NCBI GenBank assembly: GCA_023228745.1 | Contig: JALOAP010000014.1 | Location: 1 to 18,425, forward strand | DNA: 18,425 nucleotides | Reading direction: 5' to 3' | Source: Dehalococcoidia bacterium | GTDB lineage: Bacteria > Chloroflexota > Dehalococcoidia > Tepidiformales > Tepidiformaceae | Shown here: piece after piece, positions 6,802-15,033 of the stretch | Position numbering within the stretch: the stretch's first letter is position 1 | Layout: each line of letters starts with the position of its first letter | Translations under genes and position numbers: made by a program | The notes under the pieces: model-generated | What the model was told of the DNA's origin: nothing | The model's input: only the letters and a program-made list of their open reading frames with translations | Database searches by the model: none

Positions 6802-7119
6802 ATGGCGTCCGCGGTACAACTCGGGCACATCGGGCAGGTCTCGGTCACGGTGAGCGACATCGAGCGGTCGCTCGGGTTCTACCGTGACGTCCTTGGCCTG
6901 CAGCATCTCTACACCTTCGGGCAGCTCGCATTCTTTGATTGCGACGGGACCCGCCTGTTCCTCGATGGGCTCCCCGAGGCCCGCGAACAGGGGACGTCCG
7001 TGATCTACTTCAGCGTGCCGGACATCGACGCAGCGACTGCGGAACTCAAGGCGCGGGGCGTCTCCTTCGAGAGCGAGCCCCACATGATCGTGCGGCACGA
7101 GGACGGCATTGAAGAGTGA
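6802..7119 (+). CDS. VOC/glyoxalase-family protein, probably truncated by an in-frame TGA
   Basis: The reading frame codes 105 residues of a vicinal-oxygen-chelate protein. The first beta-alpha-beta-beta-beta unit (VSVTVSDIERSLGFYRDVLGL, then LAFFDCDGTRLFLDG) and most of the second (VIYFSVPDIDAATAELKARG) are present. The start is well set by GGAGG 7 nt upstream of the ATG. The frame stops at TGA (7117-7119) just before the last conserved strand. The next codons, in the same frame, read MAFFRAPDQNLLALMSRV, the normal end of this family, which in homologues is preceded by Trp. TGA therefore stands where TGG is expected. Without the last strand the metal site would be incomplete. It could be a pseudogene, a sequencing error, or a two-part product made by reinitiation at the adjacent ATG. 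Confidence 0.8.
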   Translation: MASAVQLGHIGQVSVTVSDIERSLGFYRDVLGLQHLYTFGQLAFFDCDGTRLFLDGLPEAREQGTSVIYFSVPDIDAATAELKARGVSFESEPHMIVRHEDGIEE

Positions 7120-7188
7120 ATGGCGTTCTTCCGCGCTCCCGACCAGAACCTGCTCGCCCTTATGTCGCGTGTATCGCCTGCCGGTTGA
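7120..7188 (+). pseudogene. Detached C-terminal strand of the VOC gene
   Basis: Directly after the TGA, in the same frame, an ATG opens 22 codons ending at TGA 7186-7188. The peptide contains MAFFRAPDQNLLALM, the conserved terminal segment of VOC/glyoxalase proteins. Joined to the upstream part it would give a normal 128-residue family member. Confidence 0.7.
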
Positions 7189-7231
7189 CGAATTGCACTG
7201 CCGACCCGACGTAACGAAAATGTGGTAGGCT

Positions 7232-7240
7232 TGATACAGT
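7232..7240 (+). promoter_or_regulatory. Extended -10 promoter candidate of the DEAD-box gene
   Basis: TGATACAGT matches the extended -10 form TGnTANNNT. The -35 region is poor, as is usual for extended -10 promoters. The leader to the helicase start would be about 125-150 nt and is GC-rich with short self-complementary stretches (around 7330-7370), but no named RNA motif was seen. Confidence 0.4.
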
Positions 7241-7370
7241 TGTTTCACGTATTTCGCTGGCAAATGCCGCTCCACTGTGACAAGACCACGGTGTCGCCCC
7301 GGGTTGTTCCCGTCGCCTCGCAGATGCGCGACCGGGATCGCCGGCTCTCAGCAAGCGGGCTCGCCAGCGT

Positions 7371-8825
7371 GTGCAATCCACCTACACGAGTTGTTTTGTG
7401 ATCCTGTCCTTGTTCCGGCGCAGGAAGCGCCACACCCCGGCGGCGGTCGAGGAGCCGCGAGCATACGCACCCGCCACCGAGCATCCCGAACCCAGATCAG
7501 CCACTGCCACCATCACGACCGCGCCCCCCGCCGGTCACCAGTCCGCCCCCTCAGGCACGAATGAGCCGAAGCGCCGGCGCCGGCGCGGTGGGCGCCGCAA
7601 GAACCGCGGCACCCGGAGCAGCGAAGCAACCGCACCAACGCTCCACACAAACGGCCGGAGCCCCGCAGCCAACAAGCTCCCCACCGCAACCGTCGAATCC
7701 TCGGAAGCGTTCCGTGAACTCGGCCTCGATGAAACCGGCCTTGCCGCAATCGCCGCGCTCGGCTTCGAACAGCCCACCCCCATCCAGGCCCAGGCCCTGC
7801 CGCTGCTGCTCGACGGCGAAGATGTCGTCGGCCTCGCACAGACCGGCACCGGCAAGACCCTCGCCTTTGGCCTCCCCCTCGCCCGCTCCATCGACACTTC
7901 CAGGAACACCCCGCAGGCCGTCGTGCTCGTGCCCACACGAGAACTCGCGAACCAGGTGCGCGAATCCATCGAGCACCTCGGGAAGTTTTACGGGTTCAGC
8001 GTCATCGGCCTGGTTGGTGGGCGGCGTGTCCACAGCGACCTCGTCGCGCTCGAAAAGGGCGCCCAGGTTATCGTTGGCACCCCCGGCCGCATCATCGACC
8101 ACCTCGAGCGCGGCACGCTTTCGCTGCGCGACGTGCACTTTGCGGTGCTCGACGAAGCCGACCAGATGCTGGACATCGGCTTCCTTCCCGCCATTAACAA
8201 GATCCTCCGGATGACCCCGAACGACCGGCAGACCGCACTTTTCAGCGCGACGATGCCGGAGAGCATCGGCAGGCTGGTCTACCGCTACATGCGCAACGCG
8301 CAGACCGTGGCGGTGGCCCCGGAACAGCGCACGGCTGAGGGCGTCCGCCAGATGTACTGCGAGGTCGCCGAGCGGGACAAGGTGTTCGCGCTCCGGCACC
8401 TGTACGAGCACGAGCAGCTCGGGCGCTCACTCATCTTCCGGCGGACGAAGATCGGGGTGGATCGCCTCACCGCGCAGCTCCAGCGCGCCGGCGTGGGTGC
8501 ACGCGCCATCCACGGCGACCTGCGCCAGGGCGAACGTGACCGCGTGATGGCGGACTTCCGCTCGGGCAAGCTCGAATTCCTCATCGCCACGAACGTGGCG
8601 GCGCGTGGGCTCGATATCCCCGACGTGGAGCACGTCATCAACTACGACGTGCCGCAAAACGCAGAGGAGTACATCCACCGCATCGGTCGTACCGCCCGTG
8701 CCGGCAAGACCGGTTCGGCCGTGACGTTCGTCAGCGAATGGGAGCTCGACGAGTGGGCGCGGATCACGAACGAGGTCGGCGAAGAGAACGTCGAATACCT
8801 GGAGATGCCGGCCCGCTGGGACTAG
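7371..8825 (+). CDS. DEAD-box ATP-dependent RNA helicase
   Basis: A 484-residue cytoplasmic RNA helicase that unwinds or remodels RNA with ATP. Motifs occur in order: Q motif (GFEQPTPIQ, about 129), motif I AQTGTGKT (156-163), PTRELA, TPGRIIDH, DEAD (261-264), SAT (292-294), ATNVAARGLDIPD, and HRIGRTAR (436-443). The chain ends 41 residues after motif VI, so there is no basic C-terminal tail. Instead the N-terminal 110 residues are low-complexity and include a block of consecutive arginines (KRRRRRGGRRKNRG), likely an RNA-contact tail. Start is uncertain: GTG at 7371 or GTG at 7398; neither has a strong SD. It ends in a clear terminator. Homologues are typically involved in ribosome biogenesis, mRNA decay or cold response. 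Confidence 0.95.
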   Translation: MQSTYTSCFVILSLFRRRKRHTPAAVEEPRAYAPATEHPEPRSATATITTAPPAGHQSAPSGTNEPKRRRRRGGRRKNRGTRSSEATAPTLHTNGRSPAANKLPTATVESSEAFRELGLDETGLAAIAALGFEQPTPIQAQALPLLLDGEDVVGLAQTGTGKTLAFGLPLARSIDTSRNTPQAVVLVPTRELANQVRESIEHLGKFYGFSVIGLVGGRRVHSDLVALEKGAQVIVGTPGRIIDHLERGTLSLRDVHFAVLDEADQMLDIGFLPAINKILRMTPNDRQTALFSATMPESIGRLVYRYMRNAQTVAVAPEQRTAEGVRQMYCEVAERDKVFALRHLYEHEQLGRSLIFRRTKIGVDRLTAQLQRAGVGARAIHGDLRQGERDRVMADFRSGKLEFLIATNVAARGLDIPDVEHVINYDVPQNAEEYIHRIGRTARAGKTGSAVTFVSEWELDEWARITNEVGEENVEYLEMPARWD

Positions 8826-8836
8826 TGGGGGCGAAA

Positions 8837-8964
8837 GGCATGAATGATGAGGCATGAGGTTGGTGCTCGTGCCTCACGTTTTGCGCCAGAATGCCGCCAG
8901 GACTGCAGGACGCTTCGCTTCAGGCGAAGTGGCGCACGACTGCTCGTGGCTCACGACTCATGCC
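8837..8964. repeat. Small inverted-repeat element made of heptamers
   Basis: Three in-phase heptamers on the plus strand (GGCATGA 8837-8843, ATGATGA 8844-8850, GGCATGA 8851-8857) face three in-phase heptamers on the minus strand (GGCATGA 8964-8958, GTCGTGA 8957-8951, GCCACGA 8950-8944). Between them are two nested stems: TGCGCCA/TGGCGCA (8882-8888 and 8930-8936) around CTTCGC/GCGAAG (8913-8918 and 8924-8929). A 15-mer TGCTCGTGCCTCACG (8864-8878) recurs at 8941-8955 with one change. It resembles a REP/MITE-like intergenic element. No transposase is present. Confidence 0.5.
8848..8882 (+). terminator. Rho-independent terminator of the DEAD-box gene
   Basis: TGAGGCATGAG pairs with CTCGTGCCTCA (11 bp, one G-U pair) around a 7-nt loop, followed by CGTTTT. 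It begins 22 nt after the helicase stop codon. Its left arm is part of the heptamer element. Confidence 0.7.
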
Positions 8965-8978
8965 ATGGCTATGCCGGG

Positions 8979-9314
8979 CTACCGCCTGCCCGGCTCTTGC
9001 TGCTTCATGACCAGGTCGGCGATGAACGCGAGGATGACCGCGCCCACGAACGCGGGGATGAGTGCGATTCCGCCAATCTCGGGGCCGAAGTCGTCCAGGA
9101 TCCAGCCACCGAGCCAGCCCCCCAGCAACCCGGCGACGACCGCACCGATCCAGCCGTAGGGCAGGTCTCCCGGCACCACCTTGTCCGCCAGCCAGCCGAC
9201 CAGCCCAGCAACCACGAGCGTCACCAGCAGCCCGGCCAGGCTTACGGTCAGCCAGACCCCAAGGGCAAAGATGACGAAGAAGATCATCGCGATGAGGACG
9301 ACGAGCAGGCCCAT
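8979..9314 (-). CDS. GlsB/YeaQ/YmgE-family stress membrane protein
   Basis: A 111-residue, very hydrophobic inner-membrane protein. After an N-terminal helix (residues about 2-36) comes the family core: GWLADKVVPG, YGWIGAVVAGLLGGWLGGWIL and the final helix. This matches the transglycosylase-associated protein family (GlsB/YeaQ), whose name is historical; members are small general-stress envelope proteins. Most relatives are about 80-90 residues, so this one has an extra N-terminal helix. The start ATG at 9314 has GGGAGG 4-5 nt upstream. A TATAGT box lies about 46 nt upstream. It lies downstream of priA in the same direction but appears to have its own promoter. Confidence 0.88.
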   Translation of the reverse strand: MGLLVVLIAMIFFVIFALGVWLTVSLAGLLVTLVVAGLVGWLADKVVPGDLPYGWIGAVVAGLLGGWLGGWILDDFGPEIGGIALIPAFVGAVILAFIADLVMKQQEPGRR

Positions 9315-9359
9315 GACGCCTCCCGGTGAACATTCACGTCTCTGCGAGAGCTACGTGGG

Positions 9360-9365
9360 ACTATA
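9360..9365 (-). promoter_or_regulatory. Candidate -10 box (TATAGT) for the GlsB-type gene
   Basis: The minus strand reads TATAGT at 9365-9360, five of six matches to the sigmaA consensus. The leader would be about 39 nt. No clear -35 hexamer. Confidence 0.45.
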
Positions 9366-9464
9366 GGCGCCGGCACCTGCCCGCATATCACGCGCTCGGC
9401 ACCATCCTCGCGATCTCAGAACAACGAGCGGGAATCCCACTAAGCAGGCAGCCTTCATACGCCC

Positions 9465-11924
9465 TTACAGCAGGCTCGCCGGGTCGACGTCGACCGCCCA
9501 GTTGGAGCCGAGGCGGACGCGGGCGACGAGTTCGGCGGGGTGGCGCCCGCGCAGGAGGATCTGCCACCGGTATTCGCCCCGGAGGCGGGCGATGTACGCC
9601 GGCTGGGGCCCAAGCACATCGGGCTCACCGCGCCCGGCCGCGTCACGCCGCATCCGAAGCTCGCCGGCCACGCGCGATGCCTCCTGTAAACCGTGCTCCC
9701 GGTTCTGGTGGCGGAACACCAGCCGCACCAGCCGTGTGAACGGCGGGTAGCCCGCGCGCCGCCGGTGCGCGATTTCGTCCTCGAAGAAGCTCTGGTAGTC
9801 ATGGTTCGCCGCAGCCACGATCGGTGTGGCTTCTGGTTCGTAGGTCTGGAAGTAGACCCACCCGGGCTTGTCCCGGCGGCCGGCGCGGCCCGCCACCTGG
9901 GATAGCAGTTGGAACGTCCGTTCCTGTGCGTGATAGTCAGGGAGGCTGAGCCCCACGTCGGCATCGACCACGCCAACGACGGTCATCTGGGGCAAGTCGA
10001 GGCCCTTTGCCAGCATCTGGGTGCCGACCACGATGTCGATTTCGCCCGCCTCAAGCCGGCGCACAATCGCCTCGTGGCTCCCCTTGCGTGAAGCCACATC
10101 GCTGTCCCAGCGGGCGACCCGTGCCCCGGGGAAGGTCTTTCGCGCCTCCTGCTCGATGCGCTGCGTGCCGACCCCAAACGGGCGGTAGCGGGTGCTGTCG
10201 CACTTGGGGCAGCGCTCATCGAGCCGCTTCGTGCGGCCGCAGTGGTGGCAGCGAAGCAGTGGCCGCGTGGCATCCGAGAGGTCGAGACTGAAGGCGAGTT
10301 CGCACGAGGGGCACATCGGCAAGAAACCACAGTCGCGGCAGAGCATGAAGCGCGCAGAGCCCCGCCGGTTCACGAAGAGGATCGACTGTTCACCATCGGC
10401 CAGTGCCCGCTTGATCGCCCGCTGCAAAGGGAAGCTGAAAACCCCGCGGTTGCCCGCTTTTAGCTCCTCGCGCATGTCGACGACGCTGATGTGCGGCATC
10501 GTCCCCGGGCCGACGCGGCCATCCTCCAAGGGCGCCAGCCGCTCGGTGAGTTCGATGCGGCCCATCTCGCCAATCTCCGTGCGGTGATACGTGACGACGT
10601 CCGGCGTGGCGCTGCCGAGGACCAGCGTCGCGCCCGTGAGCCGGCAGAGTTCGCGCGCGGCGTCGCGCGTGTGGTAGCGGGGCTGCGGGTCGGTCTGCTT
10701 GTAACTCCATTCGTGCTCTTCGTCGAGAACCACGAGGCCGAGGTTCGGCACGGGTGCGAAGATGGCGCTGCGCGAGCCGATCACCAGGCGGGCGTCGCCA
10801 CGCTGGATCCGGTACCACTGGTCGTACAGTTCGCCCGTCCCGAGGCCGGAGTGCAGCACCGTCAGCGTCTCGCCAAAGCGCTCGCCGTAGCGACGGATGG
10901 CCTGGGGCGTGAGCGAAATCTCCGGCACCAACACAATCGCGCCCTTCCCGGCCTCGATCGTCCGCCGGACGAGGTCGAGGTAGACCTCGGTCTTCCCCGA
11001 ACCGGTGACGCCGTGGATGAGCCAGCTTCCACGGTTCTCCCAGATCCGGTCGGCGGCGGCCTGCTGTGCTGGTGCGAGGACCAGTTCTGGCTTCGGCTCG
11101 AAGCGCCATCCTGCGAGGGGATCTCGTTCCACGCGCTGCTGGTACTGCTCGATGAGGCCCTGAGCTTCGAGGGTGCGGAGGTGCCCGGGTTGCGCGCCCG
11201 TCGCGCGTATCTCTGCGAGGGGCACGTCGTGCCGTTCGAGCAGCAAGCGGAGCACGCGCGCGGCAATCGAGCGGGCGGATTTCGCTTCCAGCTCCTCCGC
11301 CCGCGCCTCGGCCATCGGCCGCTCGCCTACGAGACGGACGCGGCGCTCCAACTTCGCCTGGGCCGCGGGACGCGCCAGCCCCTGTACCACGGTCAGGTGT
11401 CCGTGTTCCTGGAGCCGCCTCAACGTCTGCATCGAAACAGAGCCCACGCTCTCTCGGAGCTGATCGACCGGGACGCGTCCGTGGGCCCCCACGTACTGCA
11501 GGATCTTCTGGTCCTTGGGGTAGACGGGGAGGAGCGGCGGCACATCGACGGGCGATACCATCGTCACGGCCTTCTGGCCGTATCCCGACGGCAGGCAGGT
11601 GGCGACACAGTCCCAGATGGGGGCGAGGTAGGTTTCGCTCAGCCAGCGCGCGAGCGCGATGTGCGCCTGGTCGAGGACCGGTACGGGGTCGGCGACGGCC
11701 TGGATGGGCCGCACCTCCTCCAGCTCCATCCGGTCGTGGCACTCCAACACGATGCCCTGTAGGACACGGGCGCCGTAGGGCACAAAGACCGCCTGTCCCG
11801 GCGCAACGTCCAGGCCGGGGGGGACGGCGTACGTAAAGGTCATACGCGTCGGCTGGCCGCTGTTCACGGCCACCTCGGCAAACCGACCTGCGCCGGCTGC
11901 GCCACCGGCGGCGGAACGCGTCAT
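9465..11924 (-). CDS. priA: Primosomal protein N' (PriA), replication-restart helicase
   Basis: An 819-residue SF2 helicase that recognises stalled forks and reloads the replisome. The N-terminal 3'-DNA-binding domain starts at AEVAVNSGQPTRMTFTY. The helicase core has Walker A GVTGSGKTEVY (about residue 305), DEEH (about 401-404), GSATPD and QVAGRAGR. The two zinc sites between the helicase lobes are complete: eight Cys in four CxxC pairs (about 527-577; CRDCGF, CPSCEL, CHHCGR, CPKCDS). Longer than the E. coli enzyme (732). The start is uncertain. I use ATG at 11924; an upstream in-frame TTG at 11969 would add 15 residues, and neither has a strong SD. It follows the MFS gene by 48 nt and is probably co-transcribed with it. 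Confidence 0.95.
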   Translation of the reverse strand: MTRSAAGGAAGAGRFAEVAVNSGQPTRMTFTYAVPPGLDVAPGQAVFVPYGARVLQGIVLECHDRMELEEVRPIQAVADPVPVLDQAHIALARWLSETYLAPIWDCVATCLPSGYGQKAVTMVSPVDVPPLLPVYPKDQKILQYVGAHGRVPVDQLRESVGSVSMQTLRRLQEHGHLTVVQGLARPAAQAKLERRVRLVGERPMAEARAEELEAKSARSIAARVLRLLLERHDVPLAEIRATGAQPGHLRTLEAQGLIEQYQQRVERDPLAGWRFEPKPELVLAPAQQAAADRIWENRGSWLIHGVTGSGKTEVYLDLVRRTIEAGKGAIVLVPEISLTPQAIRRYGERFGETLTVLHSGLGTGELYDQWYRIQRGDARLVIGSRSAIFAPVPNLGLVVLDEEHEWSYKQTDPQPRYHTRDAARELCRLTGATLVLGSATPDVVTYHRTEIGEMGRIELTERLAPLEDGRVGPGTMPHISVVDMREELKAGNRGVFSFPLQRAIKRALADGEQSILFVNRRGSARFMLCRDCGFLPMCPSCELAFSLDLSDATRPLLRCHHCGRTKRLDERCPKCDSTRYRPFGVGTQRIEQEARKTFPGARVARWDSDVASRKGSHEAIVRRLEAGEIDIVVGTQMLAKGLDLPQMTVVGVVDADVGLSLPDYHAQERTFQLLSQVAGRAGRRDKPGWVYFQTYEPEATPIVAAANHDYQSFFEDEIAHRRRAGYPPFTRLVRLVFRHQNREHGLQEASRVAGELRMRRDAAGRGEPDVLGPQPAYIARLRGEYRWQILLRGRHPAELVARVRLGSNWAVDVDPASLL

Positions 11925-11972
11925 ATCCTGCACGCGCCAATCCTGCCGTGCCAGGGGGCCGGCCGCCAAGCG

Positions 11973-13238
11973 TCAGGAGCCGCCCGCTGTCCCTGATTCA
12001 GCGGGGAGGGAGTTACTTCCCCTCACGGGCGCCGGCGCCTCGCTCTGTGCGAGGTCGAACAAGACCTCAGATGTGGCGACGCCCTTCGTCAGCGACAGGA
12101 AGATGGGCGCACCGATGGCGATGCCGATGCCGCTGAAGAAGAAGGCGGCGGGGATCCCCGACATATTCACGAGCACACCACCGATGACCGAGCCCACGAC
12201 GATGCCGATGCCGTTTCCTGCGGAGCCGAGGCCGAGTACGGTGCCCATGCCCACACGCCTCCCGGCGACCACCTGGATGGCGCTCGCAGCAACCTGGGAG
12301 AGCGACGTCATCGCACCCATGAGGAAGAGCACCACGACCACCATGAGGTAGCTCGTCACCAGGCCCAGCGCGAACAACATGATGCCGAGACCGAGCACAC
12401 CGAGAGCCACGAGATTGCGCCGATCGAAGCGGTCGGCCAGCCGCCCGAAAAGCGGCTGCGCGAAGCCCGCTGTGAGGTCCTGGGTGGAGAACGCGATGCC
12501 GATGAGCGTCGGGTTCACACCAATGTCGTCTTCGAGCCGTAGACCCAGGAAGCTGAAGGACGCGCCAAAGGAGAGCGACACCAGTGCCATGTGGATCGTG
12601 AGCGCGAGCACGAGCCGGTCGTTCAGCGCGCTGCGGAAAGGCACACGGACGGGATCCTTCGGCTCGGAGGCATGCCGCTCGCGCATCGGCTGGCGCCGGG
12701 GAAGTGCCAACATCACGACGAGCGCGGAGATCCCCATCATCAGGGCCATCGCGATAAAGACCGCGTCGAAGCCAAGGCCCTGGCGAATCACCCCGGCGAA
12801 GAGGGGTCCCGTGCCGAACCCGATGACGTCCGCCGTTGCGAAGACGCCGAACCAGCGGCCCTCGTGCCCGCGCGGGGTCATATCGCCCACGTATGCCCGC
12901 GCGACCGAGAAGATCATGCTGGTGCCGATGCCGCTGAACGAGCGGAAGCTGATGACCTGGATGAAGCTGCCGGCGGTAAGGTAACCGAGCGCCGCGATCA
13001 TGTAGATGAGCAGCCCGGCGATGACGAACGGTTTCCGGGGGTACCGGTCGGAGAGGCGCCCCACGATCGGCCCGAAGATGGCCTGCACGACGGCGAATGC
13101 CGAGAACGTCAGGCCGAGCCAGATGCCATTGGCCCCCAATTGCTCCGCATAGACGGGCAAGAGGGGGCTGACCATGGAAATTCCCATGGTGGCAACGAAC
13201 ACCGCGACATAGAGGGCGACGAAGGGCCGCGAGAGCAT
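11973..13238 (-). CDS. MFS transporter
   Basis: A 421-residue major-facilitator protein with about twelve helices, so a normal length. The loop 2-3 motif A reads GRLSDRYPRKP (60-70), and its pseudo-repeat in the second half reads GRLADRFDRRN. The N-terminus MLSRPFVALYVAVFVATMGISMVSPLLPVYA is a classical drug-efflux-type first helix. The last residues are a short polar tail. Start: ATG at 13238. It has no SD; a TACGCT box ends 10 nt upstream. A longer frame upstream to 13760 is antisense to the amidohydrolase and is not real. The substrate is unknown. It is divergent from the amidohydrolase operon across 108 bp and likely shares a transcript with priA. Confidence 0.92.
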   Translation of the reverse strand: MLSRPFVALYVAVFVATMGISMVSPLLPVYAEQLGANGIWLGLTFSAFAVVQAIFGPIVGRLSDRYPRKPFVIAGLLIYMIAALGYLTAGSFIQVISFRSFSGIGTSMIFSVARAYVGDMTPRGHEGRWFGVFATADVIGFGTGPLFAGVIRQGLGFDAVFIAMALMMGISALVVMLALPRRQPMRERHASEPKDPVRVPFRSALNDRLVLALTIHMALVSLSFGASFSFLGLRLEDDIGVNPTLIGIAFSTQDLTAGFAQPLFGRLADRFDRRNLVALGVLGLGIMLFALGLVTSYLMVVVVLFLMGAMTSLSQVAASAIQVVAGRRVGMGTVLGLGSAGNGIGIVVGSVIGGVLVNMSGIPAAFFFSGIGIAIGAPIFLSLTKGVATSEVLFDLAQSEAPAPVRGSNSLPAESGTAGGS

Positions 13239-13304
13239 GTGAGGATTGAGCGTACCGTACGTTGCCCTTTCGGGGGCGGTCCCGTGGCCCGTGCCGGGGG
13301 GCGT

Positions 13305-13313
13305 TGATACACT
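13305..13313 (+). promoter_or_regulatory. Extended -10 promoter candidate of the amidohydrolase operon
   Basis: TGATACACT fits TGnTANNNT and is nearly identical to the box at 7232-7240. It lies 33 nt upstream of the TTG start at 13347, giving a leader of about 27 nt. Confidence 0.45.
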
Positions 13314-13346
13314 CGGCGGTGGCGCACCCGCCCCTGGGCTCCCAAA

Positions 13347-14228
13347 TTGAAGATCTTCGACGTCCACATCCACTATCCCCGCAATTGGGAAAATCTCGAC
13401 GAAGACACCGCACCGATGGTCGACCGGCTCGCCGAGGTGGCCACTGCTGCGGGCATCACAAAGGGGTGTCTGCTGATCGGCGGGCGCTTCGGGCCGAGCT
13501 ACGAGCGTGGCCTCGAAGTCGCCTCGCAGTACTCCGACCTGTTCATCCCGGTGGCCGTCATCGACCCCGAGGAGACCGATGGCGAGGGCGTCCAGCGGCT
13601 CTACGACATGGGCTACCGGGGGCTGAAGCTCATTGGTGTCGCCCGGCCCTACGACGAGCCGGACTACATGTCCGCCTACGCGAAGGCGGAAGAGCTGCAG
13701 ATGCCCACCCTCTTCCACATGGGCGTCATCGGCGGTGGGCTCGACTATTCGATCACGCATCCGAGGAGGGATGCCGCAGCGGCACAGGCGTACCAGCGCT
13801 GGCTCGCGATGCTCGACCGCATCCCCTCGCGCGATGTCTCCGCTTCACGGATGAGCCCACTGCACCTCGACACCATCGCCAACCGCTTCCCGCGCCTGCG
13901 CATTATCGGCGCGCACCTCGGGAACCAGGGCAACTACGAGTACGCCGCCTCCGTCGCGCGCTGGCGCCATAACGTCTCCTTCGACATGTCGGGCGGCGAG
14001 ACCATCGAGCGGCACGCGCTTGAGCGGAAGCTCATCGGCACGGAAATCGGCATCGAAAAGCTCGTCTGGGGCAGCGACTGCGGGATGGACGAAATCCGCA
14101 CCCACATCGACCGTTTCGAAGCGATGTACGACCTGCTGGAGCTGACGGAGGACGAGCGCGAGCGGCTCTGGTGGCGCAACGCCGCTGAGATTTACGGCCT
14201 CGAACCGCCCACGTTCGCGGAGGAGTAG
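13347..14228 (+). CDS. Amidohydrolase family protein (amidohydrolase_2 type)
   Basis: A 293-residue TIM-barrel metal-dependent hydrolase or decarboxylase. Metal and active-site residues are in place: D5/H7/H9 (FDVHIHY), H124 (FHMG), H190 (GAHLG) and D244 (GSDCG). This order is that of the PF04909-like group (ACMSD / 2-pyrone-dicarboxylate lactonase relatives). No signal peptide. The start is TTG at 13347. It is the only in-frame start, since an in-frame TGA lies at 13305-13307 and the family N-terminus MKIFDVHIH begins exactly here. There is no SD. It is the first gene of a probable three-gene operon (28-nt gap to the next gene). The substrate is not predictable from sequence. Confidence 0.9.
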   Translation: MKIFDVHIHYPRNWENLDEDTAPMVDRLAEVATAAGITKGCLLIGGRFGPSYERGLEVASQYSDLFIPVAVIDPEETDGEGVQRLYDMGYRGLKLIGVARPYDEPDYMSAYAKAEELQMPTLFHMGVIGGGLDYSITHPRRDAAAAQAYQRWLAMLDRIPSRDVSASRMSPLHLDTIANRFPRLRIIGAHLGNQGNYEYAASVARWRHNVSFDMSGGETIERHALERKLIGTEIGIEKLVWGSDCGMDEIRTHIDRFEAMYDLLELTEDERERLWWRNAAEIYGLEPPTFAEE

Positions 14229-14256
14229 CCTGGCTGCCGAGTTCACGGTCCCCCGG

Positions 14257-15021
14257 ATGAGTACGAGCGGACCGGTGCGAGCCATCCTGCTTGCGGCCGT
14301 CGTCTTCGGCGGTCTCGTTGCCTACCTCGGTATCCGGCCGACGCAGAATTGGATCGTCTGGCTGACCGCGGCGCTCGCTGCCCTCGCTGTCGACGGCGTT
14401 GTGCGCGCAAACCCGCGCTGGCGCGACGACTCGCCCCACGCATCGCTGGTGTATCTCTTCCTACCGGCGCTCGCCGTCCTTGGCAGCGGGCTGTTCATCG
14501 ACCACGCGGTGGATGGCTATGCGCGGCCCGCGGCGGCGGTCGTGCCGGCTGCCGGCGTAGGCCTGATCGCCCTCGGCGAGTACCACACCGTGGACTATGG
14601 CACGCGGCTCTACGGGAGCATGCGCCTCCTCCTCGCGATCACCACCTACCTCACCGCGTTCGCGCTCTACACGGTGATCTTCGTGAACGACGTGCCACTG
14701 GCGCTGGCAGGGTTGCTCGTTGGTGTCGTGAGCATGGCGCTTTCCATGGAACTCCTGCGCGAAAGCCACCTGCTCGGCCCGAGCTCCCTCCTCGTCGGGC
14801 TCGCCATCGGTATCTCGCTCGGCGAGCTGCGCATCGCACTCTACTTCTTCCCGCTCGATGGCCTCCTGGCCGGCGCGCTCATGATCATCGGTTTTTACCT
14901 TGCGACCGGCCTTGTCCATCACCTGCTCGACCACGACCTCGAGTGGGGGACGACCATGGAGTACGTGCTGGTCGCTGCCGTGGGGACGGCCGCCGTCGTG
15001 GTCACCCGCGTGTTTGTGTAG
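14257..15021 (+). CDS. Polytopic membrane protein of unknown function
   Basis: A 254-residue integral membrane protein with about eight helices and very short loops. Features: a first helix at about 8-26, a short polar loop with NPRWRDDSPHAS at about 50-62, and charged residues inside or next to helices (GEYHTVDYGTRLYGS; SMELLRESHLLG; LGELRIALYFF; LVHHLLDHDLEWG). The conserved-looking His/Asp/Glu at helix ends might be functional, but nothing matches a transporter or enzyme motif that I know. ATG at 14257 has no good SD. It sits 28 nt after the amidohydrolase and 12 nt before xth, so it is probably co-transcribed. It may belong to one of the membrane families of unknown function seen in Chloroflexota; I cannot name it with confidence. 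Confidence 0.8.
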   Translation: MSTSGPVRAILLAAVVFGGLVAYLGIRPTQNWIVWLTAALAALAVDGVVRANPRWRDDSPHASLVYLFLPALAVLGSGLFIDHAVDGYARPAAAVVPAAGVGLIALGEYHTVDYGTRLYGSMRLLLAITTYLTAFALYTVIFVNDVPLALAGLLVGVVSMALSMELLRESHLLGPSSLLVGLAIGISLGELRIALYFFPLDGLLAGALMIIGFYLATGLVHHLLDHDLEWGTTMEYVLVAAVGTAAVVVTRVFV

Positions 15022-15033
15022 GAAGGTAGCGGC

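Noticed and set aside
7117..7119. TGA read as selenocysteine or as Trp by an altered genetic code
   Set aside because: Other genes in the window use TGA as an ordinary stop, no SECIS-like hairpin is visible after it, and the position in homologues is Trp rather than Cys.
13239..13760. Upstream extension of the MFS reading frame (595-residue version)
   Set aside because: The added part is antisense to the amidohydrolase, has no transporter similarity, and the MFS family N-terminus begins at 13238.
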